NCBI RefSeq assembly: GCF_003014695.1
Contig: NZ_PYAS01000003.1
Coordinates: 186,001 to 250,000, forward strand
Direction of reading: 5' to 3'
DNA length: 64,000 nucleotides
From: Dyadobacter jiangsuensis
GTDB lineage: Bacteria; Bacteroidota; Bacteroidia; Cytophagales; Spirosomataceae
The stretch's first letter is position 1; each line of letters starts with the position of its first letter. Below are positions 1-10,300 of the stretch, one piece after another. The notes beneath the pieces were generated by a model. That model was not told the DNA's origin and did not search any database. It saw only the letters and a program-made list of their open reading frames with translations. The position numbers were made by a program, and so were the translations under genes.

Positions 1-630
1 TGCCTCGCACGCGAGGGACACGGGGGCATTACGTGCGGGAGCGAAACGGCCGGGATGATCCGCAATGTCTATGTGCACGATTGTGTTTTTGATGATACCG
101 ACACGGGTCTGCGGTTCAAAACCCGCCGCTCGCGCGCTGGCGGCGGCGATAACCTCACGTACGAGCGCATCCGCATGATCCTGCGCGGCGATGCGGTGAA
201 ATTCGATATGCTCGGCAGCCGGCAATATGTGGGCGAGCTTGCCGAGCGCTTGCCTGCACGGCCGGTGGACAAGCTCACACCGGCATACCGCAATATCACA
301 GCCCGGTTCATTATCGTCGAGAAAGCCAGAACTTTTATCGATATCACCGGCATTCCCGAGTCGCCGGCCTCGAACCTATTGATCGAAAATGCATTGGTCA
401 ATGCGAAAACGGCTTTTAAGGCGAGCGACGCCGAGGGGATCACGATCCGCGCGGCGTCGATTACCGTGACGGACACCCTCATGCGTGCGCTGGATGTTCG
501 GAATGTGCTTTTTCAAAAAGTGTATTTCAACATTCCGGGAAGAAAACTGGCAATGGATATTCAGGGCCGTAATTCCGGAAATATCCGGTTCATCGGGTGC
601 GTACCGGATAAGCCCGAGGGATTGAACTGA
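1..630 (+). CDS. Glycoside hydrolase family 28 (polygalacturonase-like), C-terminal part
   Basis: The reading frame is open from the first base, so this is the C-terminal 209 residues of a gene starting outside the window. It opens with the G-H-G motif and a cysteine a few residues on, followed by a V-H-D-C right-handed beta-helix strand and an R-F-K tripeptide. In GH28 enzymes the GHG histidine and the R-x-K pair line the active site of pectin (polygalacturonan) hydrolases; the NTD and DD motifs would lie upstream and cannot be checked. The rest shows the repetitive short strands of a beta-helix (L-L-I-E-N-A, V-R-N-V-L-F). It ends 6 bases before the convergent hydrolase gene. The likely role is periplasmic or extracellular cleavage of pectin fragments. 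The family call is firm; exact substrate (homogalacturonan or rhamnogalacturonan) is open. Confidence 0.85.
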   Translation, partial: CLAREGHGGITCGSETAGMIRNVYVHDCVFDDTDTGLRFKTRRSRAGGGDNLTYERIRMILRGDAVKFDMLGSRQYVGELAERLPARPVDKLTPAYRNITARFIIVEKARTFIDITGIPESPASNLLIENALVNAKTAFKASDAEGITIRAASITVTDTLMRALDVRNVLFQKVYFNIPGRKLAMDIQGRNSGNIRFIGCVPDKPEGLN

Positions 631-636
631 GCCTGG

Positions 637-1674
637 TCAATTCGCCAGGCCGTTCACCTCGATAATGGCATCGGCGAATGCCCGCGGCGCTTCCTGCGGC
701 AGGTTATGCCCCGCACCTTTCACCACGTGGTGTACATGCTTGCCGGTAGACTTGCGGGCGAATGCCGAACCGTCGCCTGCCGGTACCACACCGTCCGAAT
801 CGCCGTCGAGGGTTACCGTCGGAACTGAAATGGCCGGTCCGGCTGCCAGTTTTTGCTCGATATCATCGTATTGTTTCTCGCCTGGCTCGATACTTAACCG
901 CCAGCGGTAGTTGTGGATCACGATATCCGCATAATCGGGATTTTTGAACGATTCGGCCGAGCGGTCGTAAGTAGCCTGGTCGAAGGCCCATTTGGGCGAT
1001 ACATTTTTCCAGATCAGTTTGTTGAAGTCGTACCAGTTGGCCGTGTAGCCTTTCTGGCCGCGGTCGGTGGCGAAATAGTATTGGTACCACCAGCCCCATT
1101 CGGCGGCGGGCGACAACGGCTGCTGGTTTCTTTCGAGGTTATTGATGAGGTACCCATTCACGGACACCATTCCTTTCACGCGTTCAGGCCAGAGCGCGGC
1201 GATAATGTTCGCCGTACGTGCGCCCCAATCGAAGCCGCCGAGGATAGCCTGCTTGATTTGGAGTGCGTCCATAAGGGCGATAATGTCCAGCGCTACGGCC
1301 GCCTGCTGTCCATTCCGGAAGGTCTTGTCGGACAGGAAACGGGTAGTGCCATGCCCGCGCAAGTGCGGTACGATGACCCGGTAGCCGGCCTGGGCGAGCA
1401 ATGTTGCTGTTTCGGCATAGCTGTGGATGTCGTAAGGCCAGCCGTGCAGCAATATCACCGGCTGCCCGTTTGCCGGACCGGTTTCTGCGTAACCGACGTT
1501 CAGCACGCCCGCTTCTATTTGTTTGATTTCCCCGAATGCGTAGGTGATGCTGTCCGGCCGCGGATTGGCTTTCGCATTCGCCAGGGCTTTTGAAGGGAGT
1601 AGTTGTGAGGCGGCGAAAGTAAGTGCGGCGAGGCCAAGGAAGTTGCGGCGGCTGTATTTATTGCTAATTTCCAT
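637..1674 (-). CDS. Tat-exported alpha/beta hydrolase (epoxide hydrolase / dehalogenase-like)
   Basis: This 345-residue protein starts with a twin-arginine signal (S-R-R-N-F-L-G at residues 8-14, then a hydrophobic stretch to about residue 33), so it is probably exported folded to the periplasm. The alpha/beta-hydrolase core shows the oxyanion motif H-G-W-P (77-80), a nucleophile elbow G-F-D-W-G with Asp149 instead of serine, an acidic residue in D-G-D-S-D near 290, and the catalytic histidine in G-A-G-H-N-L-P near 324. An Asp nucleophile is typical of epoxide hydrolases and haloalkane or fluoroacetate dehalogenases rather than esterases. The substrate cannot be told. It is transcribed alone from a promoter region containing a large nested dyad. 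Confidence 0.85.
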   Translation of the reverse strand: MEISNKYSRRNFLGLAALTFAASQLLPSKALANAKANPRPDSITYAFGEIKQIEAGVLNVGYAETGPANGQPVILLHGWPYDIHSYAETATLLAQAGYRVIVPHLRGHGTTRFLSDKTFRNGQQAAVALDIIALMDALQIKQAILGGFDWGARTANIIAALWPERVKGMVSVNGYLINNLERNQQPLSPAAEWGWWYQYYFATDRGQKGYTANWYDFNKLIWKNVSPKWAFDQATYDRSAESFKNPDYADIVIHNYRWRLSIEPGEKQYDDIEQKLAAGPAISVPTVTLDGDSDGVVPAGDGSAFARKSTGKHVHHVVKGAGHNLPQEAPRAFADAIIEVNGLAN

Positions 1675-1705
1675 TTTATGTGCTGTTTAAGATTGATGGT
1701 TTGAA

Positions 1706-1791
1706 TGTCCGGCGGGCGATTTCCCGTTTGGATGATTCAAAATTAGCTGCGCTTCCGCCGGGCAGGAACGGGAAATTGGCCGAACCGGACA
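1706..1791. promoter_or_regulatory. Nested inverted repeats around the hydrolase promoter
   Basis: Two inverted repeats are nested. The outer arms are TGTCCGG (1706-1712) and CCGGACA (1785-1791); the inner arms are ATTTCCCGTT (1719-1728) and AACGGGAAAT (1767-1776). Between the inner arms, on the minus strand, lies TAATTTTG (1745-1738), an exact match to the Bacteroidota -7 element TAnnTTTG, placed to start a transcript about 58 bases before the hydrolase start codon. The -33 element is not clear. Arms this far apart suggest an operator for a dimeric or looping regulator; this is inference. Confidence 0.6.
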
Positions 1792-1835
1792 AATCCGCAG
1801 GCGGGCTGGACAGCCCCGGCGCTGTGTTGGGCACG

Positions 1836-1871
1836 AAAAAAGCTGCTCACGGTTAAATGAGCAGCTTTTTT
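1836..1871 (-). terminator. Rho-independent terminator of the susCD operon
   Basis: A perfect hairpin has 14-base arms (1836-1849 and 1858-1871), an 8-base loop, and a T-run on the minus strand. It lies 20 bases past the stop of the SusD-like gene. The arms read A6-GCTGCTCA and its complement, so it could also work on the other strand. Confidence 0.9.
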
Positions 1872-1891
1872 CACTATTTAATGCTTCGAAC

Positions 1892-3448
1892 TTACTTATT
1901 CCACCACAAAGCAGTGGTAATATCGTCGTTGCCCTGCGCCTTCACAGCGTTCTGGTAGTTGGCCAGGTTCACACTCTGTTCTTTCGGCGGGTAATACAGG
2001 CGCTGCGGCACGCCTTCGCCGAACAACGGCTGAAACTTGTAGTCGGTCGTTTTGCCATCCGCTGTGCGGCTCCAAACGATATCGCCGGGCTTCACGAGGA
2101 AAGTAGGGTAGCCGGTGCGACGGATTTCGGCCCAGGCTTCGTCGCCCTGGGTGTATAGCGCCAGGTATTTCTGGTTCAATACATTGGCCTTGTCGGCTTT
2201 CGGGAGCGCGGCGAGGTAGGTAGTGATATCAGCTTGTGCAATGCCCCATTTTTGCAAAGATGCGGTCACGCCATTGATGTACTCCTGCTGGTCCCAGTTT
2301 TTGTATTCCGAAATCAGGAATGCTACCTCGGCATATTCCTGCAAAACCTCTCCATAATTGGCCGCATTCACCACGGTTCCTGGAAGGCTCACGTCAGTGG
2401 CGGTGAGCAGCCCCGCTGCTGCTACCGGAAGTCCGTATGGTTGACCTACATAATTACCCGCCGCATTTTTGGAAGCATACACCGCCAAGCGAGGGTCTTG
2501 CACTTCCACGGTTCCCAAATCGCCTTTCAGTACGTTGACGATCACGTGCGAGACGGCGAAATCTTTGCGGTTGGCCGTCACCGTGGCACGGTAGAGCGGC
2601 GCTTCGTTGGGCGCAAGCGACTGGTATTTAAATACTGCATTATCCGCATTCGAAGTGAAAACACCTTTTGCCAGGGCATCGTCGAAATGCGTTTTCGATT
2701 CGGCAGGCTGTTGCTTGCGGATGCGCGTCGCGATACGCAGGCGCAGGGAGTTTGCAAATTTGGCCCAAAGCTCGTTTTTGCCTTTGTAGATCACATCGTA
2801 CGTGCCGAACGTCGTGGCGGTTTTGTATTTGGTGAGCGTGTCACCCGCCGCTTTCAGCTCGTTCAGAATGTCGAGGTAAATCTTTTGCTGGCTCGCGTAA
2901 GCAGGGCTCAGATTCTCCGGTTCCTGCTGCAATGCCTGAAAATCAGGGTCCTGGCTGCCGTACGACTGGTAGGGGATATTGCCAAAAACATCGGTCAGGT
3001 TTTGGAACGCATAGGCTTTCAGAATGCGCGCAATCGCGATCTGGTTCGCATTGGTACCCGCTGTTCCGGCGGTAGCGATGCTTTTGGTCGCAGGATCGGT
3101 ATTCAGTTTGATGATCTCGTTGAGATTGTTCAGCGCCTTGTAGGCATTGCTCCAATAAGTATCCGAATACGAACGCGGAATGTCATACCGCGACTGATCG
3201 CTGTAAATGTTCTGGCTGTAATACTGCGCAAAAAGCTGCGAGCCGCGCAGGGAGCTGTTCTCGTTGCGGATGTTGTCGATCACCTGTTTCTCGGCCGAGA
3301 GCAGGATGGTGGTCGTAGTGACCGCGGTAGGACGGTTCGGGTCCTTATTGATGTCCTCGAAATGGCTGTCGGAGCAGCTGGCGAGCAATGCGCCGATGCC
3401 GAGGGTCAGAATGCCTTTTTGATATATGAACTTTTGCATGATTTTCAT
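1892..3448 (-). CDS. SusD/RagB-family outer-membrane lipoprotein
   Basis: This 518-residue lipoprotein has a signal peptide with lipobox L-L-A-S-C (Cys25) and the typical SusD opening D-I-N-K-D-P-N-R-P. The body is helix-rich with the aromatic and tyrosine-rich N-terminal pattern (A-Q-Y-Y-S-Q-N, S-D-T-Y-W-S-N) of the SusD-like_2 branch, and it ends in the W-W-N-K motif common there. SusD-type lipoproteins form a lid over a SusC transporter and bind glycan or peptide ligands at the cell surface. It lies 10 bases behind its SusC partner on the same strand, a standard two-gene operon, and is followed by a strong terminator. The ligand is unknown. An alternative start at the Met four codons downstream (3439) would give an equally good signal peptide. 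Confidence 0.93.
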   Translation of the reverse strand: MKIMQKFIYQKGILTLGIGALLASCSDSHFEDINKDPNRPTAVTTTTILLSAEKQVIDNIRNENSSLRGSQLFAQYYSQNIYSDQSRYDIPRSYSDTYWSNAYKALNNLNEIIKLNTDPATKSIATAGTAGTNANQIAIARILKAYAFQNLTDVFGNIPYQSYGSQDPDFQALQQEPENLSPAYASQQKIYLDILNELKAAGDTLTKYKTATTFGTYDVIYKGKNELWAKFANSLRLRIATRIRKQQPAESKTHFDDALAKGVFTSNADNAVFKYQSLAPNEAPLYRATVTANRKDFAVSHVIVNVLKGDLGTVEVQDPRLAVYASKNAAGNYVGQPYGLPVAAAGLLTATDVSLPGTVVNAANYGEVLQEYAEVAFLISEYKNWDQQEYINGVTASLQKWGIAQADITTYLAALPKADKANVLNQKYLALYTQGDEAWAEIRRTGYPTFLVKPGDIVWSRTADGKTTDYKFQPLFGEGVPQRLYYPPKEQSVNLANYQNAVKAQGNDDITTALWWNK

Positions 3449-3458
3449 TTTGAGGTGG

Positions 3459-6400
3459 TTAGAACTTCACATTTACATTCAGGCCATACGTGGCAGGCAC
3501 CGGAATGTTACCGCCTTCGAGGCCCTGGATGTTACCGCCGCCATTGGTGAACTCGGGGTCGATGTACTTGCTGGCGGTGTAAATGTTGGCCAGGTTACGA
3601 CCGTAAACGCCGAAGTACACCTGCTTCACCGCCTTGCTGTTCAGCGCCAGGTTATATCCGAATGTGATTTCGCGGAGCTTCACAAATGTCGCGTCGAAGA
3701 TCGTCTGCGGGGTAGGGCCGCTGTATTCCCCGCGTGACCATGCCTGCGCGGTAATGCGGGTGTCGTTCTGCGTGGTGTTGGTTACCTGGTAAGTGCCATC
3801 GGCATTGTAGGTAACGGTTCCTTTCACACCGTCGAGCACCACGCCGGTTTCACGCACGTTGTTGGCGGCGGTTTTGTCCAAAACACCTGCATACATCGCC
3901 ACTTTGTAGGTTTGTGAGAAGAACTTGCCGCCTACGCGTCCGTCGACGAGGAAGCCGAGGTTGAAATGCTTGTAAGTAAAGTTGTTCTGGAAACCAAAGA
4001 GGTATTTCGGCAACACGCTTCCCAGCGGGGTAAGCTGCTGAGCCCGTTCGTAAGTTCCGTCGGCTTTGATCACCTTCTGGCCGTCGGCCGCGTATACGAA
4101 GTCATTGCCGAGGATTTGCCCGTAAGGTTGGCCCTCGCGCGCCACGAGCGTCACAAGGCTGTTGGCGAGCTGGAACGTGTTGATACCCGGCGCCAGCTCG
4201 ATCACCTTGTTGCGGTTTCTCGACCAGTTGAGGCTCGAATTCCATTCAAAACCATTCGAGCGGACCGGCGTTCCGGTAAGCGTTATTTCGATACCCTTAT
4301 TATTGATCTTACCTGCATTGATCACTTTCGAATCATAACCAAATGCCGACGACACCGGAATATTGATGATCTGGTTGCGGCTCACGTTGTCATAATAGGT
4401 AATGTCGAGGCCGACGCGGTTTTTCAGTGCCTGGATATTCAAACCCGCTTCCCATGAGCTGGTAATCTCCGGTTTCAGGAACTGGTTGTTCAGCTGTGCC
4501 GGCAGTTTGTAGGAAGGCAGGCCGTCGAACGACTGGCTCGCTTCGTAGGCGCGTTGCAGCTGGTAAGGATCGGTGTCGTTACCCACTTGTGCCCAGCCGA
4601 GGCGTACTTTCGCAAAATCCAGCCAGCTGATGTCCTTCACGCCGTTCAGTTCGCTGAGGATCAAACTTGTTGTCAATGAAGGATATGCAAATGAATTCCG
4701 GTTCAAGGGTAATGTTGAGGACCAGTCATTACGCAGCGTTCCATCGAGGAAGAGCAGGCTTTTCCAGCCCAGCGAGAAGCTACCGAAAATGGAGCTGATC
4801 TGCTTCCGGTAAGCGTTCGAGTTCACGAGCACCGAGCTCGCATTTTTCAGGTTGTAGTATTCAGGAATGATCAATCCGCCTTGCGTAACGGCGTCGCTGA
4901 TGCGGCGGCGCTGGCTCATGATGTTCCCACCCGCATTCACATTCAACGAAATATCTCCCCAGCTCTTGGTCGCCGATGCGAGCAATTCGTAGTTGAATTC
5001 GCTGAAATTGTTGTTGTATTCCTGGTACTGAGACTGCGTCCGCGAATAGACGGCAATGCGGTCCTGGTATTGGTACTGGTACACATCCGCATTGACTTTT
5101 CCGCTCAGTTTGAGCCAGCTGTTCACGTCGTACACTACACCCACGTTGCCGTAGAAACGGTCGCGGTTTTCTTCCAAATAGCTTTGGTATGCCGACCAGT
5201 ACGGGTTATCGATGAATTTCGCGGCCTCACCGGCAGGGGTGTCCTGGTAGCCCGAGCGGTTCCAGAGGATCTGGCTGCCGTCGGCACGTTTGTAGTTTTT
5301 CAGCTTCTCGTAATCCACCTGCACCTGTCCCCACTGGAATGCTTCCAGGATGATATTCCGGTTGGTAGCACCCGTCCATGGCCGGCCGGTCGACTGGTTT
5401 TTGATATAATTGAAGTTATTGTAAAACTTGAACTTGCCTGCTGTCGTCGAACCCGAGAAGTTGATCGAGTTACGTTTCAGCGACGAGTTGGGTACAGTAC
5501 CTTTTACATTTTTATTGGTAAACGAAATGCGGTAGGTCGAGTTCGCATTGCCGCCGCTCACCGCCAGGCTGTTGGTATTGGAAACGCCGGTTTCGAAGAA
5601 AGTATGTACGTCGTTTTTGGGATAAGCCCACGGCTGCGGTTTCAGGTATTCGGCGGTGTTCTCGGGATCGAGGTTATACCAATGCAATACGGGTGTACCG
5701 TCCAGTTTCGGGCCCCAGCTTTCGTCCACCGCATATTCCGCGATGTTATACTCCGAGCCATTGATGGTCGCTTTCTGGAAAGTGCTCGAAAAGCCACCGC
5801 CGTACAGCTTCTGACGCTTCGGCAGGCGCACGATGTTTTCGAACTCTACGCCGGTATTGAGCGTGATATTCACTTTGCTGTTTTCCTTGCCCTTTTTGGT
5901 GGTGATCAAAATCACACCGTTGGCAGCGCGGGTACCGTACAATGCGGCCGCGGATGGCCCTTTCAGTACGGAGATGTTCTCGATATCATCGGGGTTCAGG
6001 TCCTGGATCATGTTACCCACGTCCTTCCCGCCGCTTCCTGCGCTGGTTGCCGCGCTGTTCAGGTCGGCATTGTCGATCGGCGTGCCGTCGATCACGTACA
6101 AAGGCTGGTTATTACCCGAAATGGAGTTGATCCCGCGCAGCAACACACGCGACGAACCGCCCATGTTACCACCCGAGGTAACCACCTGCAAGCCGGCTAC
6201 TTTTCCGGATAATGCGCTCAGCGCATTGGTAGGGCGTGTCTGCAATGCCTCGCCTTTTACTTCCTGCACCGCATATCCGAGCGCGCGCTTCTCGCGTGAG
6301 ATGCCCAATGCCGTTACCACCACTTCGTTCAGGATCTTCGCGTCCTGTTTCAGGGCGATAGCGATTTTGTCGCTGTTACCTACGGCCACTTCCTGGGTAA

Positions 6401-6638
6401 CGTAGCCGATAAATGAAATCACGAGCACAGGCGATTCGCCGTTGACGTCGAGGCTGAAAGTGCCGTTCGCGTCGGTCAATGTGCCGGTGGATGATCCTTT
6501 GATGGTGACGGACGCGCCGGGAAGACCGCTTGCGTCATTGGCGTCGGTGACAGTGCCGGTGACGGTCCGCTGCTGCGCATGCGCGAGCCCGGTCGCAAGT
6601 AAAGTCACCAGGATGAAGTAGATAAATCTCGTTTTCAT
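3459..6638 (-). CDS. SusC/RagA-family TonB-dependent outer-membrane transporter
   Basis: This 1059-residue protein has a Sec signal peptide (cleavage after A-H-A, about residue 21), then a carboxypeptidase-regulatory-like domain (about 24-105: V-T-G-T-V-T-D... F-I-G-Y-V). A TonB-box-like E-V-V-V-T-A-L-G follows near 108, then the plug domain with the SusC hallmarks P-L-Y-V-I-D-G and V-L-K-G-P-S-A-A-A-L-Y-G. The rest is a 22-strand barrel ending in phenylalanine. SusC proteins import oligosaccharides or peptides across the outer membrane with TonB energy, together with the SusD encoded 10 bases downstream. There is no N-terminal STN signalling domain, so it is not itself a sigma-factor sensor. 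The start codon has a long AT-rich leader upstream. Confidence 0.95.
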   Translation of the reverse strand: MKTRFIYFILVTLLATGLAHAQQRTVTGTVTDANDASGLPGASVTIKGSSTGTLTDANGTFSLDVNGESPVLVISFIGYVTQEVAVGNSDKIAIALKQDAKILNEVVVTALGISREKRALGYAVQEVKGEALQTRPTNALSALSGKVAGLQVVTSGGNMGGSSRVLLRGINSISGNNQPLYVIDGTPIDNADLNSAATSAGSGGKDVGNMIQDLNPDDIENISVLKGPSAAALYGTRAANGVILITTKKGKENSKVNITLNTGVEFENIVRLPKRQKLYGGGFSSTFQKATINGSEYNIAEYAVDESWGPKLDGTPVLHWYNLDPENTAEYLKPQPWAYPKNDVHTFFETGVSNTNSLAVSGGNANSTYRISFTNKNVKGTVPNSSLKRNSINFSGSTTAGKFKFYNNFNYIKNQSTGRPWTGATNRNIILEAFQWGQVQVDYEKLKNYKRADGSQILWNRSGYQDTPAGEAAKFIDNPYWSAYQSYLEENRDRFYGNVGVVYDVNSWLKLSGKVNADVYQYQYQDRIAVYSRTQSQYQEYNNNFSEFNYELLASATKSWGDISLNVNAGGNIMSQRRRISDAVTQGGLIIPEYYNLKNASSVLVNSNAYRKQISSIFGSFSLGWKSLLFLDGTLRNDWSSTLPLNRNSFAYPSLTTSLILSELNGVKDISWLDFAKVRLGWAQVGNDTDPYQLQRAYEASQSFDGLPSYKLPAQLNNQFLKPEITSSWEAGLNIQALKNRVGLDITYYDNVSRNQIINIPVSSAFGYDSKVINAGKINNKGIEITLTGTPVRSNGFEWNSSLNWSRNRNKVIELAPGINTFQLANSLVTLVAREGQPYGQILGNDFVYAADGQKVIKADGTYERAQQLTPLGSVLPKYLFGFQNNFTYKHFNLGFLVDGRVGGKFFSQTYKVAMYAGVLDKTAANNVRETGVVLDGVKGTVTYNADGTYQVTNTTQNDTRITAQAWSRGEYSGPTPQTIFDATFVKLREITFGYNLALNSKAVKQVYFGVYGRNLANIYTASKYIDPEFTNGGGNIQGLEGGNIPVPATYGLNVNVKF

Positions 6639-7082
6639 GAATTGTATTTTGGTGAGGATTCGTTGATTTTGCTGTTTTGAAATTTTCTCCTGTTTTTGGC
6701 TAAATAATATTAAAATTGATTTTCTGTAAACCTGATTTTGTGAAATTAAATTCCGTAAAATCCATCAAAATGAAGTTATTGTAAAGTTTGTATTATTAAA
6801 TATTTTGTAAATGTATTAAAAATGAATTAAAACACTTAATATCTATCGGAATAATAGATTAAAATATTAGAAAGGTAAAAATTGGATTGTTCCAAGTCTG
6901 GTGATTTTTCTGGTGAATAGGTGCAGCCAAGGCGGAGTGTTTGCTCCGGAACCCATTCATTCCCTTGGAAATACGGTTCGTCAACTGCCCCGTAACATTT
7001 ATTTAACACGAAAGATAATCGGCATAGTAGTCCGTTACGCCAGTGGTAAAGTATCCTCTACATACCGCGACAGTCATACAGG
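6639..7082. other. AT-rich divergent intergenic region between the two SusCD units
   Basis: About 440 bases separate the minus-strand SusC from the next plus-strand ORF. The part 6660-6900 is strongly AT-rich compared with its surroundings and must hold the promoter of the minus-strand operon. I could not find an unambiguous TTTG/TAnnTTTG pair; several one-off matches occur on both strands. The part 6900-7080 is of normal composition and shows no convincing gene. Confidence 0.5.
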
Positions 7083-7274
7083 ATGTCAGTTTCAAGGGCT
7101 CAAATATTGATTGAAAAGCTGATCAGCAACCGTCTTTCGGCGGAGGAACTGTCTGAATTGCTCGCCGGCACACACGATGAGGCTGTGCAGCAGGCCTATT
7201 CGGATGCGCTGGAAATGTACTTCAATCGATTGCTTGCTGAGGAGTCGGACAAACGGCGCAGCCTGCCTGACTAG
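7083..7274 (+). CDS. Small FecR-N-terminus-like protein (possible anti-sigma remnant)
   Basis: This 63-residue ORF reads Q-I-L-I-E-K-L-I-S-N-R-L-S-A-E-E-L-S-E-L-L and continues as a second helix to a charged tail. The pattern of a helix L-I-E-K..., a turn with A-E-E, and a second amphipathic helix is what the N-terminal cytoplasmic end of FecR-type anti-sigma factors looks like in Bacteroidota. Those proteins are normally over 300 residues, with a membrane segment and a periplasmic domain, none of which is present. It sits 51 bases ahead of the plus-strand SusC gene, where a FecR gene would normally lie. It may be a truncated relic, a stand-alone mini-regulator, or a chance ORF; no ECF sigma gene is nearby. 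Confidence 0.5.
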   Translation: MSVSRAQILIEKLISNRLSAEELSELLAGTHDEAVQQAYSDALEMYFNRLLAEESDKRRSLPD

Positions 7275-7325
7275 AAGCGGTATAAAAGAACTGTATTTAT
7301 TACCTACTCGCCTAATACTAATACT

Positions 7326-10300
7326 ATGAGATCAAAGGCTACCCTGAAAACGGCGGCACGATGTATGTTGGCCGCACTCTGTCTGTCCGTCCCGGCGGCC
7401 GGCTCCCCGGATATGGCAGCCCGGGCAGAAGTTCCGGGCAAAAATGCACTCCTTCCTGTGGCCGACAGGATTAAAGGAAAAGTTACTTCGGCTGTCGACG
7501 GTTCGCCGATTCCGGGCGTGAACGTGCTCGTGAAGGGTACCCAGATTGGTACTACTACCGATGCATCGGGCGATTTTTCACTCGATGTGGATGCTAAAAA
7601 CGCAGTGCTCGTATTCTCCTATATCGGCTTCAATACTACCGAGGTGACAGTGGGTGGCAAAAGTGTGGTGGATGTGACCTTGTCCGAAAACGTGGCCACT
7701 TTGCAGGAAGCTGTGGTAACCGCGTTGGGTATCAAGCGTGACACCCGCTCGCTGGGTTACAATGTGGGTAAAATCGAAGGCCGCGAGGTGGCTAACGTGG
7801 CCAACGAAAACGTATTGACGTCGCTCTCCGGCCGTGTTTCGGGTGTTTCCATTAACCAGACCAGCGGTGTAGGTTCGTCGATCAGCATCGTCATCCGCGG
7901 TGCGGCTTCTTTGAAGAACAACCAGCCGTTGTTCGTAGTCGATGGCGTGCCGCTGGCCAACAGCCTGGCGAACGTCAGTGAAAAAGGAAGCGGCAACAAG
8001 GTCGATTACGGTAACGCGATTTCCGATATTAACCCCGACGATATTGAAAGCATGTCGGTATTGAAAGGCCCGAGCGCGGCGGCATTGTACGGCTCGCGCG
8101 CCGGTAACGGGGTGATCCTGATCACCACCAAGTCGGGCAAGAAGGGCAAGGGCCTCGGCGTATCGTTTTCGACATCGAACGTGTTCGAAACGCCTTACCG
8201 CTTCCTCGATCTGCATTATAAATATGCCAATGGCGAGCGTCCGTTCCAGTTGGATGAGTCGTCGGCTTACTGGGGCGGTCTGCCGCTGGATGCCGGCAAC
8301 AAGGAAGTGCAGTGGAATTCGCCCGTCGGTGCCGATGGCAAGCAGATTCCCACCGAGCTGAAATCGTATAAGAATAATATGAAGAACTTCCTTCAAACAG
8401 GAATCACTTCTACCAATAACCTGACCGTTTCGGGTTCTACCGACAAGGCTACCTACCGGATTTCATACAATAATATGAGTAACCGCGGCCTGATCCCGAA
8501 CTCGGACCTTTACCGGAATGCGTTGAGTTCGGCATTGACGTTCGATATGTCAAAGAACCTCAAACTGAGCTCTAACATCAACTTCGTTCGTTCGAACTCC
8601 AACAGCCGTCCGCAGACCTCGGAGCGCGACGGTAACCCGTTGCAAGCGGTGTATTACTCGCCAAGCTACGACGTCCGCGACCTGAAAGGCGTATGGAAGC
8701 CCGGCCGCGAGGAAATCGAGCAGCTGACTGTGGCGCCGGGTGAAACCGACAACCCCTATTTTCTGGCAAAGCACCTCACGAATGCCTACACGCGTGACCG
8801 CCTGTACGGGAACATTAAACTCGACTGGACGATCGCTCCGGGCCTGACGGCATTTGTGCGCTATGCGCATGATATGTACGACGAAGACCGTGAGACCAAA
8901 ATTCCATGGAGCTACAAAAGCATGGCCAAAGGCGGATATTACCTCGAAAACGTAGGCCGGAACGAAGGTAATGCCGACTTCCTCGTGACGAAGACGATCA
9001 AGACACGTGATTTTGACATCAGCATCTCGGGCGGTGGTAACATCATGCAGCAAAAAGGAAACAGCTCCAACCTGGGAGGCCGCGACCTTTCTGTGCCTGG
9101 TTTGTACAACATCTCCAACATTCCTGTCGCCAACCGCCTCGTGGGTAACAGCAGCTATAAAAAGTCGATTTACAGCTTGTACGCGACGGGTTCTATCGGT
9201 TTCAAGAACCAGCTTTACCTGGATCTTACCGCGCGTAACGACTGGTCGAGTACTTTGCCTGAATCGAACCGTTCGTACTTCTATCCTTCGGCATCCCTCA
9301 GCTGGCTGGCTAGTACTACCTTCAATATGCCGTCGTATATTACCATGCTGAAATTCCGCGGAGGCTGGGCACAGGTGGGTAATGATACGGATCCTTATCA
9401 GCTGTATCCAAACCTGGGAACCGGCAGCTGGGGTAACGTCGTGACTGCGAACCTGGGCGGAACGCTGCTCAACCCGACATTGCTTCCCGAGATCGCTACT
9501 TCCAGCGAAGGGGGTGTTGACCTTAATATGTTCAACAACCGCCTGCGCTTTGACCTGACTTACTACGACCGCGCCAACACGAACCAGATCTTCACTGTTC
9601 CAATGGCTCCTTCAACGGGCTATGAGTCCAAGAATATCAATGCCGGTAAACTTGTAAGCCGTGGCTGGGAGATTGGCCTCGGTGGTACGCCAATCAGTAA
9701 TCTCAACGGCTGGACGCTCGATGTGAATGCGAATTTCAGCCGCAACCGAGTGACTGTAAAAGAGCTGGCGCCTAACTTCCCGTATTTCGAACAATGGGGT
9801 GAAAACGGTGCGGGTGCATATACCTACGTGGGCGAGCAGATCGGTAACATTTACAGCCGCGGCTTCGCAACCGTTACCGACCCGAACTCGCCTTATTACC
9901 GCTGGCCAATCATCGCCTATGATGGCGAAGGCGGCGATATGGACTGGCAGTCGCTCGGCGGCCGTGATAACAACGTGAAGGTAGGTAACTATAACCCCGA
10001 TTTTATGGTGGGCGGTCAGGTTAACCTTTCTTACAAGCGCTTCTCGCTCGGTTTGAGCCTCGACTGGCGCCAGGGTGGTGAATTCATGTCGTTCACTTAC
10101 CGCTATGGCGAATCCGACTGGAAATCGCAGCGCCAGATCGATAATCTGATCCCGGGCAGCCTTTATTCACCTGATCAGCTGGTGGCATTGCTAAAATCGG
10201 ATCCTGAAAAATACATTATCCCGCAAAATGGAAACTTCCCGCGGGTAGGAGGGCACACGGCCGCTACCGGTGGTTTCGGAGCTGACGGCGACGGTGCATT

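Noticed and set aside
2234-3550. Plus-strand open frame over the SusD-like gene
   Set aside because: It is the mirror of a clear SusD lipoprotein; no signal peptide, domain or promoter.
6901-7110. 69-codon ORF upstream of the FecR-like mini-ORF
   Set aside because: It has no start context, no similarity and unnatural composition, and overlaps the more plausible small ORF.
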